From Acidovorax facilis (GTDB taxonomy: Bacteria > Pseudomonadota > Gammaproteobacteria > Burkholderiales > Burkholderiaceae_C), in NCBI RefSeq assembly GCF_023913775.1, contig NZ_JAMXAX010000017.1, positions 1 through 64,000 on the forward strand: DNA of 64,000 bases, written 5' to 3'. A program made the position numbers and the translations under genes. The notes beneath the pieces are model-generated. The model had not been told where the DNA came from. It ran no database searches and was given only the letters and a program-made list of their open reading frames with translations. This document shows positions 43,895 through 52,189 of the stretch, in pieces (within the stretch, counting starts at the first letter, position 1; each line of letters begins with the position of its first letter).

Positions 43895-45457
43895 TCAATG
43901 TTTTCCCCATTCGCGTTCGTACGTGTGCACCAGCGCCTGGTTCGACAGCCGGTTCACCTCGGCCGGCACGCGCGCCATGTCGAGCGGAAAGTCGAACAAC
44001 AGCGGCAGCGTGTCGGCACCCAAGAACCGCAAATCGGCTGGCAGTGCCTCGGGCAGGCGCCAGGGCCTGCGGCTGGCGATGATGAAACCCCATTCGCCAA
44101 AGCTGGGCACATGCGCGTGGTAGGGCGCCGTCTGCAGGCCGATGGATTCGATGGTCTGCGCCACCGTCCAGTAGCTTTTGCGGGCCACCAGCGGGGAGGT
44201 GGTCTGCACCACCGCGTAGCCGCTGGCGGCCAGGCGCTTGTCCAGCAGCGCGTAAAAGCTGTTGGTGTAGAGCTTGCCGATGGAGAAATTGGTGGGATCG
44301 GGAAAGTCCACCACGATGACATCAAACGTGTCCGATCCTTCCTGCAGCCAGCCAAATGCATCGGTGTTGACGATCTTCACCTTGGGGTTCTGCAGCGCGT
44401 GGCCGTTGAGCTGCGCAAGGCGCGGGTTCTCGCTGAAGATCTTCGTCATGGCCGGGTCCAGCTCCACCAGGGTCACGGATTCGACCGAGGGGTACTTGAG
44501 GATCTCGCGCACGGCCATGCCGTCGCCGCCGCCCAGCACCGCCACCTTCTTGGGCGCGCCGTGGGCGGCCATGGCGGGGTGCACCAGGGCCTCGTGGTAG
44601 CGGTACTCGTCGGCCTGCGCAAACTGCAGGTTGCCATTGAGGTACAGCCGGTGGCCCGCGCGCCCCTGCGTGACCACGATGCGCTGGTAGGGCGACGCAG
44701 TGCTGAAGACGATGCGGTCCTGGTAGAACTTGTCTTCGGCCACGCTGGTGATCTGCTCGGCCCCCGCCAGCGCGGCCAGCAAGATGCCCAGCACCATCAC
44801 GCAGGCCGCCAGGTGCGCCTTCAGGCGCCGCAATTCGTGCCGGAACAGCCACACCGCCCACAGCGCCACGGCCGCATTCATCACCCCAAACAGCAGCCCC
44901 GTGCGGATGAGCCCCAGGTGCGGCACCAGGAGCAGCGGAAACGCCATCGACACCGCCAGCGCGCCCAGGTAGTCAAACGTGAGCACCTGCGAGACCAGGT
45001 CCTTGAGCGCCACGTTGCGCTTCAAGATGCGCATCACCAGGGGGATCTCCAGCCCCACCAGCGTGCCCACCATCAACACCATGCCGTACAGCAGAAATCG
45101 GAACGCCCCGGGCGTGTACGCGTTGGCCAGAAACAGCGTGGCGGGCAACAAGCCGCCAATCAGCGCCACCAGCAGCTCGATGCGCAAAAAGTGTGCGGGC
45201 AGCTGCCGCTCAAAGTACCGCGACAGCCACGAGCCCACGCCCATGGCAAACAGGTAGGTGCCGATGATGGTGGAAAACCGCAGCACCGAATCGCCCAGCA
45301 CATACGACGCCAGCGCGCCCGCAGCCAGCTCGTACAGCAGGCCGCAGGCGGCCACCACGAACACGCTGATGAGCAGGGCGATTTCGATGGGGCGGGGGCC
45401 GGCGGTGGCGCCCGGGGCCTCGGACGGCGAGGCAGGAGAAGTCAGGTCGGATTGCAA
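43895..45457 (-). CDS. speE: Membrane-fused polyamine aminopropyltransferase (spermidine synthase family)
   Basis: 520 residues. The first 225 hold about seven membrane segments (IALLISVFVVAACGLLYELAAG, LLVALIGGLLPATLFLANAY). The rest is a spermidine-synthase domain with the AdoMet-type loop VAVLGGGDGMAVREILKYP, VELDP, NTDAFGWL and the acidic active-site stretch IVVDFPDP. Soluble SpeE lacks the membrane half; this long form is known from clusters with DUF350 and DUF4178 proteins, as here. It would move an aminopropyl group from decarboxylated AdoMet to putrescine or another amine near the membrane. No speD is present in the window. Confidence 0.9.
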   Translation of the reverse strand: MQSDLTSPASPSEAPGATAGPRPIEIALLISVFVVAACGLLYELAAGALASYVLGDSVLRFSTIIGTYLFAMGVGSWLSRYFERQLPAHFLRIELLVALIGGLLPATLFLANAYTPGAFRFLLYGMVLMVGTLVGLEIPLVMRILKRNVALKDLVSQVLTFDYLGALAVSMAFPLLLVPHLGLIRTGLLFGVMNAAVALWAVWLFRHELRRLKAHLAACVMVLGILLAALAGAEQITSVAEDKFYQDRIVFSTASPYQRIVVTQGRAGHRLYLNGNLQFAQADEYRYHEALVHPAMAAHGAPKKVAVLGGGDGMAVREILKYPSVESVTLVELDPAMTKIFSENPRLAQLNGHALQNPKVKIVNTDAFGWLQEGSDTFDVIVVDFPDPTNFSIGKLYTNSFYALLDKRLAASGYAVVQTTSPLVARKSYWTVAQTIESIGLQTAPYHAHVPSFGEWGFIIASRRPWRLPEALPADLRFLGADTLPLLFDFPLDMARVPAEVNRLSNQALVHTYEREWGKH

Positions 45458-45507
45458 GGCAGGTACCGGCGCGCCGCAGGGGCGCGCGCCGTTTCAGGCA
45501 AGGTGCG

Positions 45508-45729
45508 TCAGTGAATGGCCGCCGCCACGATGATGCTGATCCCCAGGCACATCGCCGCCACCACCATGGCCAGGGCCTTGTTTTGTTTCTCGACGATCTC
45601 GCGCCACAGGTCGTAGGGCGTGATCTTGTCCACGATGACAAAACACAGCCAGAAAATGACCACGCCAATCAGCGCGTACAGCATGGACCCGAGGAAGGCT
45701 GCGGGCCGGAGCCATTCGATTCCCATCAT
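45508..45729 (-). CDS. DUF350 family small membrane protein
   Basis: 73 residues, with two membrane helices (LGSMLYALIGVVIFWLCFVIVDKITPYDLW and ALAMVVAAMCLGISIIVAAAI). The PYDLWREIVEKQNKALA stretch between them matches DUF350, the YjfL family. ATG 45729 is followed by a second ATG; GGAGTTCACACC precedes it. The gene lies between DUF4178 and the aminopropyltransferase, an arrangement conserved in many bacteria. The molecular role is unknown. Confidence 0.88.
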   Translation of the reverse strand: MMGIEWLRPAAFLGSMLYALIGVVIFWLCFVIVDKITPYDLWREIVEKQNKALAMVVAAMCLGISIIVAAAIH

Positions 45730-45824
45730 GGTGTGAACTCCTTGAAACGGTGGTGTGTAGGTGGTGGGGTGGTGAAGACGGGGCTCATGGATCTGTCTGC
45801 AGGCAGGCGCCTTGGAGCGCCCGC

Positions 45825-47315
45825 CTACTTGTGGCTTCCGCCGGACGAGTATCCGCCGAACGAGCCGCCCGAGCTGCGGTAGCCGCTGCCCGACGACCCC
45901 GAACAATTGCTCAGGATGATCAGCAGGATGATGATGATGATCGCAATCAGGATGATGGTGCCGCAGCCCAGGCCCGACTTGGCGGTGAAGGGGCCCGGGT
46001 CGTCGCGCTGCAGTACATCGGCCTTGTCTTCGAGCTTGAAGGCCTTGGCCACGGTGTCGCTGGCCAGCTTGTCACCGGCGGACCAGGTGACTTCGTTCGG
46101 CGTCTGCTCCAGCGACAGCAGGCCCTTGGCGCTCGCAAAGTCGCGGTTGCTGGTTTTCTGGCCCCGAGTGACCTGCCAGTAGAACTCGCCCAGCACGTAG
46201 GTCGTTTCGGCCTCGTAGGTGTACTTGAGCTCGTACTTGGTGCCCATGTAGGTGGCGGTGCGACCGTTGGAGGAGAGCTGCGGCGCGCCGGTGGTGGGGC
46301 GCACCATGCTCCAGCCTTCTTCGGAATCGACCAGGAAGGCAAACCCGCGCTTTTGGTTGTAGAGCAGGTATTCGCTCCAGCCAAAGTGCTCGTCGTCGCC
46401 CGGCTCCACGCCCATGCGGTGCTGAAAACCCACCACCTGCCAGTGCACACCCTGCAGCTGGCCCTTGCTGCCCAGCGGAATGAGGGGCTGCACGGGCTCG
46501 TCCTGCTCGGCCGAGCGCAGTTCGCCGCCCACGCCGCTATCGAGGCTGATGATGCTGGCGCAGGAACCGCAGGTGATGCTTTTGGTGCCCGCCAGCTTCA
46601 CCTGCACGGGCGCGCCGCAGTGCGGGCAGTTGAACTGGCGGCCTTTTTCGTCCTTGGCGGATTCGTCTTTCAGGCCCTGGAGCTGCAGGTCTTCCAGCAG
46701 TACCGACTTGCCGCGCTCCACGTTGGGCGGGGTGTGGCCGTAGTCGATGCTGACCACTTCACCGTCGGCGCTGCGCAGCTCGACCATGCCGAAGGGCTGG
46801 CCCAGCGGGGGCAGCTTGGGCAGTTCGCCCTGGGCAGAGATCAGCGATGCCTGGCCGGTGTAGGCCACGCTGTAGGGCTTGCCGTTGATGGCGGTGGTGG
46901 TGCCGATGCGAAAGCGCTCGGGCGCAGGCATTTCGCGGCCTGGGTCGATGGGGCGCGTGAAGACGTAGGCACCGTTGTCCTCGCCCAGCGTCGCCAACGT
47001 GCCATCGTTCAGGAAGGCGGCCCATTCGGTCCACACCCCTGCATCGCCTTTGTATTGCAGGCGGCCCACCAGAGTGAAGGGCACATCCTTGCCGTCGAGC
47101 TGGATGCGCCCGCTGGCCATGAGCTGCAGGGGGCTGTGGTCGTCGAACAGCTCGGCCATCTTGCCCAGGCGCGTGAGCACGTCGCCGCTGCGCACGACGG
47201 TGCTCTGGCAGTAGCCGCAGACGGCGTGCGTGGACTGCGCGCTGCGGAATTCAACCGGCGCGCCGCAGCCCGGGCAGGGCGCGCGGTAGTAACGCTGTGT
47301 GGGGTCGGTGGCCAT
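45825..47315 (-). CDS. DUF4178 protein with two zinc ribbons and a C-terminal membrane anchor
   Basis: 496 residues. A first zinc ribbon uses Cys14, 17, 33 and 36 (CPGC, CGYC). A DUF4178 domain follows (about 55-200), then a second ribbon (FNCPHCGAPV … ITCGSC, about 228-256) and a second DUF4178 domain (about 280-430, VHWQVVGFQHRMG, FGWSEYLLYNQKRGFAFLVD). Near the end come a membrane helix (GTIILIAIIIIILLIILSNC) and a Ser/Gly-rich tail. The protein is probably anchored at the inner membrane. DUF4178 proteins keep company with PspA-like, SPFH and spermidine-synthase genes, but the biochemical activity is not known. Confidence 0.9.
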   Translation of the reverse strand: MATDPTQRYYRAPCPGCGAPVEFRSAQSTHAVCGYCQSTVVRSGDVLTRLGKMAELFDDHSPLQLMASGRIQLDGKDVPFTLVGRLQYKGDAGVWTEWAAFLNDGTLATLGEDNGAYVFTRPIDPGREMPAPERFRIGTTTAINGKPYSVAYTGQASLISAQGELPKLPPLGQPFGMVELRSADGEVVSIDYGHTPPNVERGKSVLLEDLQLQGLKDESAKDEKGRQFNCPHCGAPVQVKLAGTKSITCGSCASIISLDSGVGGELRSAEQDEPVQPLIPLGSKGQLQGVHWQVVGFQHRMGVEPGDDEHFGWSEYLLYNQKRGFAFLVDSEEGWSMVRPTTGAPQLSSNGRTATYMGTKYELKYTYEAETTYVLGEFYWQVTRGQKTSNRDFASAKGLLSLEQTPNEVTWSAGDKLASDTVAKAFKLEDKADVLQRDDPGPFTAKSGLGCGTIILIAIIIIILLIILSNCSGSSGSGYRSSGGSFGGYSSGGSHK

Positions 47316-47357
47316 CGTGGGGCTGCTGCCTGCGCCGCGCTACACGGCTTTGAGGCC

Positions 47358-47413
47358 TTTTTGGCCTCTAGCGCTTATCCCTCCAGCGCAAACAGCTATA
47401 TTTATGATAGCAA
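47358..47413 (+). repeat. Family A dispersed repeat between the SPFH and DUF4178 genes
   Basis: Complete copy: TTTTGGCCTCTAGCGCTTAT, CCCTCCAGCGCAAACAGCTA, TATTTATGATAGCAA. It is located in the 104-bp gap of what otherwise looks like one operon. Confidence 0.85.
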
Positions 47414-47419
47414 CCGGGT

Positions 47420-48472
47420 TCAGACCAGCTTCTTGAGCAGCTCAGCCTTCTTGGCGTCGAACTCTTCCTGCGTGAGGATGCCCTTGGACTTGAGTTCGCC
47501 CAGCTTCTCCAGCGTTGCCATGACCTCTTCGGGCTTGACACCCACCGGGGTCGCAGCGGCCTGCGCTGCCGCAGCAGCAGCGGGAGCCACCGGGGTCTGC
47601 AGGCCCTGCTGCAGGTTCTGCGCCAGCACCTGGCCCAGCGCCACGCCCGCGCCGAGGCCCATCGCATCGCCCGCAATGCCGCCACCACCGCCACTGGCTT
47701 CGGCGAACTTGGGAATGGCCTGCGCCGTCTGGTACTGCATGAATTTGGCCATGTCGTTGCCAACCATGCCCATGCCGATCTTCTGGTCGAGGATCTTTTG
47801 CAGCTCTTCGGGCAGCGAGACGTTCTGCACCGTGAGAGATTCGATCAAGATGCCCAGCTTGGCAAAGATGGGCGCCAGTTCCTTGACCATCGCCTCCGCA
47901 AACATCACCTGGTTGGCCGCCAGGTCCAGAAACGGCAGGCCGCTGCCCGCAATGGCGTTGCTGATGTTCTGCAGCACCAGGCCGCGCAGCTGGCCTTCCA
48001 GGTCGGCCACGGGATACGACTCGCGCGTGCCCGAGATTTCGGTGTGGAAAGCCTTGGGGTCGGCAATGCGGAAGGCGTAGTTGCCGAACGCGCGCAGGCG
48101 CACGGCGCCGAAGTCCTTGTCGCGGATCGTGATGGGCTGGGGGGTGCCCCACTTCTGGTCGATCTGCTGGCGTGTGCTGAAGAAGTACACATCGCTCTTG
48201 AAGGGGGACTCAAAGAGCTTGTCCCAGTTCTTCAGGTAGGTCAGCACCGGCAACGTCTGCGTGGTGAGCTTGTAGGTGCCGGGACCAAACACGTCGGCCA
48301 CCTGGCCTTCGTTGACGAAGATGGCCATCTGCGACTCGCGCACCACCAGCGTGCCGCCGTTCTGGATTTCCATGCCCGCCATGGGGAAGCGCCAGGCCAG
48401 CGTGCCGTCCCCCTCTTCGGTCCATTGAATGATGTCAATGAACTGTTTCTTGATGAAGTCCATGAGGGCCAT
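47420..48472 (-). CDS. SPFH-domain (virion-core-like, YdjI type) protein with SHOCT tail
   Basis: 350 residues. An SPFH/band-7 type domain spans about 25-250 (GGTLVVRESQMAIFVNEGQVADVFGPGTYKL, IPVADLEG-like YPVADLEGQLRGLVLQNISNAI, ESLTVQNVSLPEELQKILDQKIGMGMVGN). An Ala/Gly-rich linker follows, then a C-terminal SHOCT motif (ATLEKLGELKSKGILTQEEFDAKKAELL). Such proteins build oligomeric scaffolds at the membrane. The ATG at 48472 has GGGAG nine bases before it. It is the first gene of the SPFH - DUF4178 - DUF350 - aminopropyltransferase row. Confidence 0.92.
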   Translation of the reverse strand: MALMDFIKKQFIDIIQWTEEGDGTLAWRFPMAGMEIQNGGTLVVRESQMAIFVNEGQVADVFGPGTYKLTTQTLPVLTYLKNWDKLFESPFKSDVYFFSTRQQIDQKWGTPQPITIRDKDFGAVRLRAFGNYAFRIADPKAFHTEISGTRESYPVADLEGQLRGLVLQNISNAIAGSGLPFLDLAANQVMFAEAMVKELAPIFAKLGILIESLTVQNVSLPEELQKILDQKIGMGMVGNDMAKFMQYQTAQAIPKFAEASGGGGGIAGDAMGLGAGVALGQVLAQNLQQGLQTPVAPAAAAAAQAAATPVGVKPEEVMATLEKLGELKSKGILTQEEFDAKKAELLKKLV

Positions 48473-48566
48473 GTGTGCTCCCAAAGCAAAAGAGGGGGTT
48501 GAAAAGAGCGGCCATCATAGCAACGGGGGCATGGCGCGGAGCGGCTTTTTTTGAGCCCCATCGGTG

Positions 48567-48591
48567 AACTGGTTCACGCGCTGAACCAGTT
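48567..48591. promoter_or_regulatory. Perfect palindrome between the divergent SPFH and DUF2061 genes
   Basis: AACTGGTTCA (48567-48576) and TGAACCAGTT (48582-48591) are perfect inverted arms around CGCGC. It lies 95 bases upstream of the SPFH start and about 160 bases upstream of DUF2061. Without a T-run, an operator is more likely than a terminator. Confidence 0.65.
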
Positions 48592-48677
48592 TGGTTGACA
48601 TGGCGCCGCCCGACCGGGATGGATGGCCGCTTGATAGTGGCTATCTCCGGCTTAGTGATGATCAATTAGCCAACGCT

Positions 48678-48697
48678 ATTGAGAATTACTACCATTT
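48678..48697. promoter_or_regulatory. Fur-box-like site upstream of DUF2061
   Basis: ATTGAGAATTACTACCATTT agrees at 17 of 20 positions with the common form ATTGAGAATGATTATCATTT of proteobacterial Fur boxes. It is centred about 65 bases before the DUF2061 start. No other iron gene is adjacent, so the role is unproven. Confidence 0.45.
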
Positions 48698-48752
48698 CAA
48701 CATCCCTGCTCACCACGGCAGGCCCTGATGAAGAAGTGAAAAGGAGTCCGCC

Positions 48753-49019
48753 ATGTCCCACATCCGCCGCGCTGCCCGCCAGAACAAAACCATGCTGATG
48801 AAAACTGGCAGCTACTACGTGATCCACATCTGCGTGGCCGCCCTGGTGGCCTATGCCGTCACGGGCAACCTGTGGGCCTCGCTCACGCTGAGCCTGCTGG
48901 AGCCCACGGTGCAGGCGGTCGCGTTCTTCTTCCATGAAAAGGCCTGGGACCGGGCTGCCCGGCGCGGCGCTGACGACGCCACACAGGCACCCAGCCCAGC
49001 CGCCTTGCAGGCCGTTTGA
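48753..49019 (+). CDS. DUF2061 family small membrane protein
   Basis: 88 residues with two membrane segments (YYVIHICVAALVAYAVTGNLWASLTLSLLEPTVQAVAFFFHEKAWD), which match the DUF2061 family including the conserved EP-x5-FFFHEKAWDR part. The function is unknown. AAAAGGAG lies nine bases before the ATG. It is divergent to the SPFH gene; the 280-bp space between carries a palindrome and a Fur-box-like site. The C-terminal 20 residues are Ala-rich and probably disordered. Confidence 0.87.
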   Translation: MSHIRRAARQNKTMLMKTGSYYVIHICVAALVAYAVTGNLWASLTLSLLEPTVQAVAFFFHEKAWDRAARRGADDATQAPSPAALQAV

Positions 49020-49054
49020 ACCAACGTCTGAACCACCCGTACGAAGGAGCCCCC

Positions 49055-49150
49055 ATGTACAGCATTCCCTTGCGCAGCCGCACCGCTACCGGCTTGGCCT
49101 TTCAACGCTGGCTCGTTCACCGGCTGGCCGGGCTGGTTGTAGCCAGCTGA
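49055..49150 (+). CDS. Possible 31-residue peptide downstream of DUF2061
   Basis: A short frame, MYSIPLRSRTATG… ending AGLVVAS, begins 35 bases after the DUF2061 stop and has a strong ribosome site (GAAGGAG seven bases before the ATG). It is basic in the first half and moderately hydrophobic in the second, so a small membrane-active or leader peptide is possible. The clear Shine-Dalgarno is the main support. I know no homologue. Confidence 0.45.
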   Translation: MYSIPLRSRTATGLAFQRWLVHRLAGLVVAS

Positions 49151-49188
49151 GGTCGCCCGAGGCCACTCCAGCGCTGGCGCTGAAAACA

Positions 49189-49215
49189 ACAATGCCCCGG
49201 CTGGCGGGGCATTGT
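49189..49215 (-). terminator. Terminator of the flagellar rod-like gene
   Basis: An 11-bp perfect stem ACAATGCCCCG / CGGGGCATTGT with loop GCTGG. On the minus strand it is followed by TGTTTTCA, so it serves the leftward gene ending at 49237. On the plus strand there is no T-run. Confidence 0.7.
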
Positions 49216-49236
49216 CGGGAGCGCGGGAGAAACGAC

Positions 49237-49542
49237 TCAGGCCTTCACGTCGAGCAGCGAACCCATCATTTCGTCTTGTGCCTTGATGGTCTGCAGATTG
49301 GCCTTGAAGGCGTAGGTGGCCGACATCTGCTCGACCGCCTCCTTCTCCAGCGCCACGCCCTCGGCCTCTTGCTGGCGCTGCACGGTGGCGCGCACGCCAG
49401 CGCTGTCGGCGGCCTCTTCCTGCGCCACCACCTGGCGGCGGTAGTTGGGGGTGTTCATGTTGGCCACGTTGTTGGCCGAGGCATCCAGCCGCAACTGCGC
49501 GGCCTGCAGGCCGGAACTGCCAATCGAAGAAATGGTTGCCAT
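49237..49542 (-). CDS. Orphan miniature flagellar rod/hook-like protein
   Basis: 101 residues. The N-terminus (SSGLQAAQLRLDASANNVANMNTPNYRRQ) has the classic flagellar basal-body rod signature with ANNVAN. The C-terminus (AVEQMSATYAFKANLQTIKAQDEMMGSLLDV) equals the coiled-coil tail of FlgC/FlgF/FlgG-type proteins. Only about 40 residues lie between them, far shorter than FlgC (about 135) or FlgG (260). The gene stands alone, away from any flagellar operon in the window, with its own terminator. It could be a small rod or export-related subunit, or an internally deleted relic. Confidence 0.8.
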   Translation of the reverse strand: MATISSIGSSGLQAAQLRLDASANNVANMNTPNYRRQVVAQEEAADSAGVRATVQRQQEAEGVALEKEAVEQMSATYAFKANLQTIKAQDEMMGSLLDVKA

Positions 49543-49609
49543 GGTGTGCCCCGCTCAAAAGCGCCAAAGAGTTGGCATTGTGTGCCTGCGCCGCGCTGCG
49601 GGCAAGCCA

Positions 49610-50560
49610 TCAACCATGGGCCTCCAGTAGGCATTGCGCAAACGCCTGCGCCGCCCTCGGCGGTTGCGGCGACTTGCGCAGCACGCTCACAAACTGGCAG
49701 CGGTAGTGGAACTGTGCGGGCAGAACGGCCTGCATGAGCCCCTGGCGCTCGAAGCCTTCGGCGTAGTGGTCGGGCAGAAAACCCAGGTAGCGGCCTGAGA
49801 GGATCAGCGTGGCAATCGACTCCTGGTCGAACCCGGTGGCCTTGCGCGGCAGGCGGGTGCTGTGGCTCAGCTCCATGTTGGGCGAGTGGTAGCCCAGGCC
49901 CGCAAACTGGTAGGCGCGCAGGGATTCCCAGGTGAGCGCAGCATGGTCGGTGCCATACAGCGGGTGGCGCGCACCGCAGTACAGCAACATCGTTTCGGCA
50001 AACAGGTCGGCATAGACCAAGCTTTGCGACGTGCGGTGCGCCGGGATGATGCCCACGTGGAAGCTGCCGTCGATCAGCCCGCGCTCGATGGCCGGGATGG
50101 ACGCCACGTGCATCTGCAGGCTGACTTCCGGCGCTTGGCTGGCAAAGAGCGCAATCGCATCGCCGATGTGCGCGGCCGGGTTGCTGGCGGTCTTGTCGAA
50201 CACCGCCACCTCCAGCCGCCCGCCCATGCGGCGGTGGATGTCATCGATGCTGCTGCGAAAGGCGTCCACGGCCGACAGCAGGCGCAGGGTCTCGTCGTAC
50301 ACGCGCTGCCCCTCGGCCGTGAGGGCAAAACCGGCCCGGCCCCGGCGGCACAAGGTGAGGCCCAGGCGGGTTTCCAGGTCTTTCATGTGGCGGCTGACGG
50401 TGCTGGTGCCGATGTTCAGCTCCAGTTCGGCGGCCGACATGCCGCCGCACTCGACCACGCTCTTGAAGACCTGCAAGAGGCGCAGGTCCATGTCGCTGAG
50501 CTGGCCCAGTACGGCGCGGTGTTTGGGGGAAGGGTGGGGTGGAGGTGTTTTTACTTGCAT
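49610..50560 (-). CDS. LysR-family regulator divergent to the transaminase gene
   Basis: 316 residues with the LysR winged helix after a 22-residue extension (LSDMDLRLLQVFKSVVECGGM, GTSTVSRHMKDLETRLG, FALTAEGQRVYDE) and an effector domain (LEVAVFDKTASNPAAHIGDAIALFA). It lies 129 bp from the omega-amino-acid transaminase gene on the opposite strand and is the likely regulator of the transaminase and mmsA. The 129-bp gap is AT-rich, with TTGATATTGGAGTATTGG as possible binding sequence. Confidence 0.9.
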   Translation of the reverse strand: MQVKTPPPHPSPKHRAVLGQLSDMDLRLLQVFKSVVECGGMSAAELELNIGTSTVSRHMKDLETRLGLTLCRRGRAGFALTAEGQRVYDETLRLLSAVDAFRSSIDDIHRRMGGRLEVAVFDKTASNPAAHIGDAIALFASQAPEVSLQMHVASIPAIERGLIDGSFHVGIIPAHRTSQSLVYADLFAETMLLYCGARHPLYGTDHAALTWESLRAYQFAGLGYHSPNMELSHSTRLPRKATGFDQESIATLILSGRYLGFLPDHYAEGFERQGLMQAVLPAQFHYRCQFVSVLRKSPQPPRAAQAFAQCLLEAHG

Positions 50561-50689
50561 AAACCGTCAAGTAAACATTGATATTGGAGTATTGGAGAGA
50601 TTAACAGGCAGCGCAACAATGCCCTACGTCAAGCCCCAGACCGCTGGGGTTGCCCGCCTTTTGTCGCCGCCTTTGCACTGGAGAACCCC

Positions 50690-52051
50690 ATGAGCTTCGT
50701 CAACATCGAAAAACCCGCCGCTGGTGCCGAAGGCCCCCGCATGGACGCCGAATGGCTGGACGCGCACTGGATGCCCTACACGGCCAACCGTCAGTTCAAG
50801 GCCAACCCGCGCATGATCGTGGAGGGCAGCGGCGCCTACTACACCGACGCGGACGGTCGCAAGATTTTTGATGGCCTCTCGGGCCTGTGGTGTGCGGGCC
50901 TGGGCCATGGCCGCCGCGAGATCGCCGAGGCCATTGGCAAGCAGGCGATGAAGCTGGACTACGCGCCCGCCTTCCAGTTCGGCCACCCGCTGTCGTTCGA
51001 GTTGGCCAACCGGGTCAAGGAACTGACGCCTGCGGGCCTGGACTATGTGTTCTTCACCGGCTCGGGCTCCGAGTCGGCCGACACCTCGCTGAAGATGGCA
51101 CGCGCTTACTGGCGCAACAAGGGCCAGGCGAGCAAAACCCGCCTGATCGGCCGCGAAAAGGGCTACCACGGCGTGAACTTCGGCGGCATCTCGGTGGGCG
51201 GCATTGTTGCCAACCGCAAGATGTTCGGCCAGGGCATTGAAGCCGACCACCTGCCCCACACCCAGCCACCCGCTGGCTCGTTCCACAAAGGCATGCCGCC
51301 CACGGGCAAAGAGCTGGCCGACCGCCTGCTGGACGTGATTGCGCTGCACGACGCATCGAACATTGCCGCCGTGATCGTGGAACCTTTCTCGGGCTCGGCC
51401 GGCGTGGTGATCCCGCCCGTGGGCTACCTACAGCGCCTGCGCGAGATCTGCACGCAGAACAACATCCTGCTGATTTTTGACGAAGTGATCAGCGGCTTTG
51501 GCCGCAGCGGCGCCTGGACCGGGGCCGAAGCCTTCGGCGTGACGCCCGACATCCTGAACTTTGCCAAGCAGGTGACCAACGGCGCGCAACCGCTGGGCGG
51601 CGTGGTGGCCACCAAGGAGATCTACGACACCTTCATGGCGGCGGGCGGCCCGGAGTACATGCTGGAGTTTGCGCACGGCTACACGTACTCGGCCCACCCT
51701 GTGGCCTGCGCGGCGGGCATTGCGGCGCTCGACATCCTGCAGAAGGAAGACATGATCGGCCGCGTGAACGCGCTGGCGCCGTACTTCGAGCAAGCCGTGC
51801 ACAGCTTGAAGGGCGCCAAGCATGTGGCTGACATCCGCAACTTTGGGCTGGCTGCTGGCTTCACCATTGCCGCGCTGCCGGGCGAGCCGGCCCGCCGCCC
51901 CTATGAAATTGCGATGAACTGCTGGAAGAAGGGCTTTTACGTGCGCTACGGTGGCGACACCATCCAGCTGGCGCCGCCCTTCATCAGCGAGAAGGCCGAA
52001 ATCGACCGCCTGATCAACGCACTGGGCGATGCCCTGGCTGAAACGGCGTGA
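50690..52051 (+). CDS. Omega-amino acid:pyruvate aminotransferase (class III, BauA-like)
   Basis: 453 residues of class III PLP-dependent transaminases. The landmarks are DGLSGLWCAGLGHGRREIAEAIG, FFTGSGSESADTSLKMARAYW, REKGYHGVNFGGISVGG, LIFDEVISGFGRSG and the PLP lysine in NFAKQVTNGAQPLGG. It fits beta-alanine:pyruvate transaminases, producing malonate semialdehyde. The next gene, mmsA, oxidises exactly that kind of semialdehyde to acetyl- or propionyl-CoA, and the divergent LysR gene is the probable switch. Start ATG 50690 lies after CACTGGAGAACCCC. Confidence 0.92.
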   Translation: MSFVNIEKPAAGAEGPRMDAEWLDAHWMPYTANRQFKANPRMIVEGSGAYYTDADGRKIFDGLSGLWCAGLGHGRREIAEAIGKQAMKLDYAPAFQFGHPLSFELANRVKELTPAGLDYVFFTGSGSESADTSLKMARAYWRNKGQASKTRLIGREKGYHGVNFGGISVGGIVANRKMFGQGIEADHLPHTQPPAGSFHKGMPPTGKELADRLLDVIALHDASNIAAVIVEPFSGSAGVVIPPVGYLQRLREICTQNNILLIFDEVISGFGRSGAWTGAEAFGVTPDILNFAKQVTNGAQPLGGVVATKEIYDTFMAAGGPEYMLEFAHGYTYSAHPVACAAGIAALDILQKEDMIGRVNALAPYFEQAVHSLKGAKHVADIRNFGLAAGFTIAALPGEPARRPYEIAMNCWKKGFYVRYGGDTIQLAPPFISEKAEIDRLINALGDALAETA

Positions 52052-52126
52052 TGACACACCCCGGCCCGTGCACGGCGGCCGCTGGCTTGGCGCGCGCCGT
52101 TTCATCCGCCAGCGGGAATACTCCTG

Positions 52127-52174
52127 ATTCAATAGCTGCTAGCGCTTTCTAGATAAGCGCTAGCAGCACTTTTT
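52127..52174. repeat. Family A repeat forming a strong hairpin between transaminase and mmsA
   Basis: GCTGCTAGCGCTT (52135-52147) pairs perfectly over 13 bp with AAGCGCTAGCAGC (52155-52167), loop of 7, followed by ACTTTTT. It is the most symmetric copy of the family and looks like an intrinsic terminator or attenuator within the pair of genes. Confidence 0.85.
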
Positions 52175-52189
52175 ACCCATATTTTTGCC

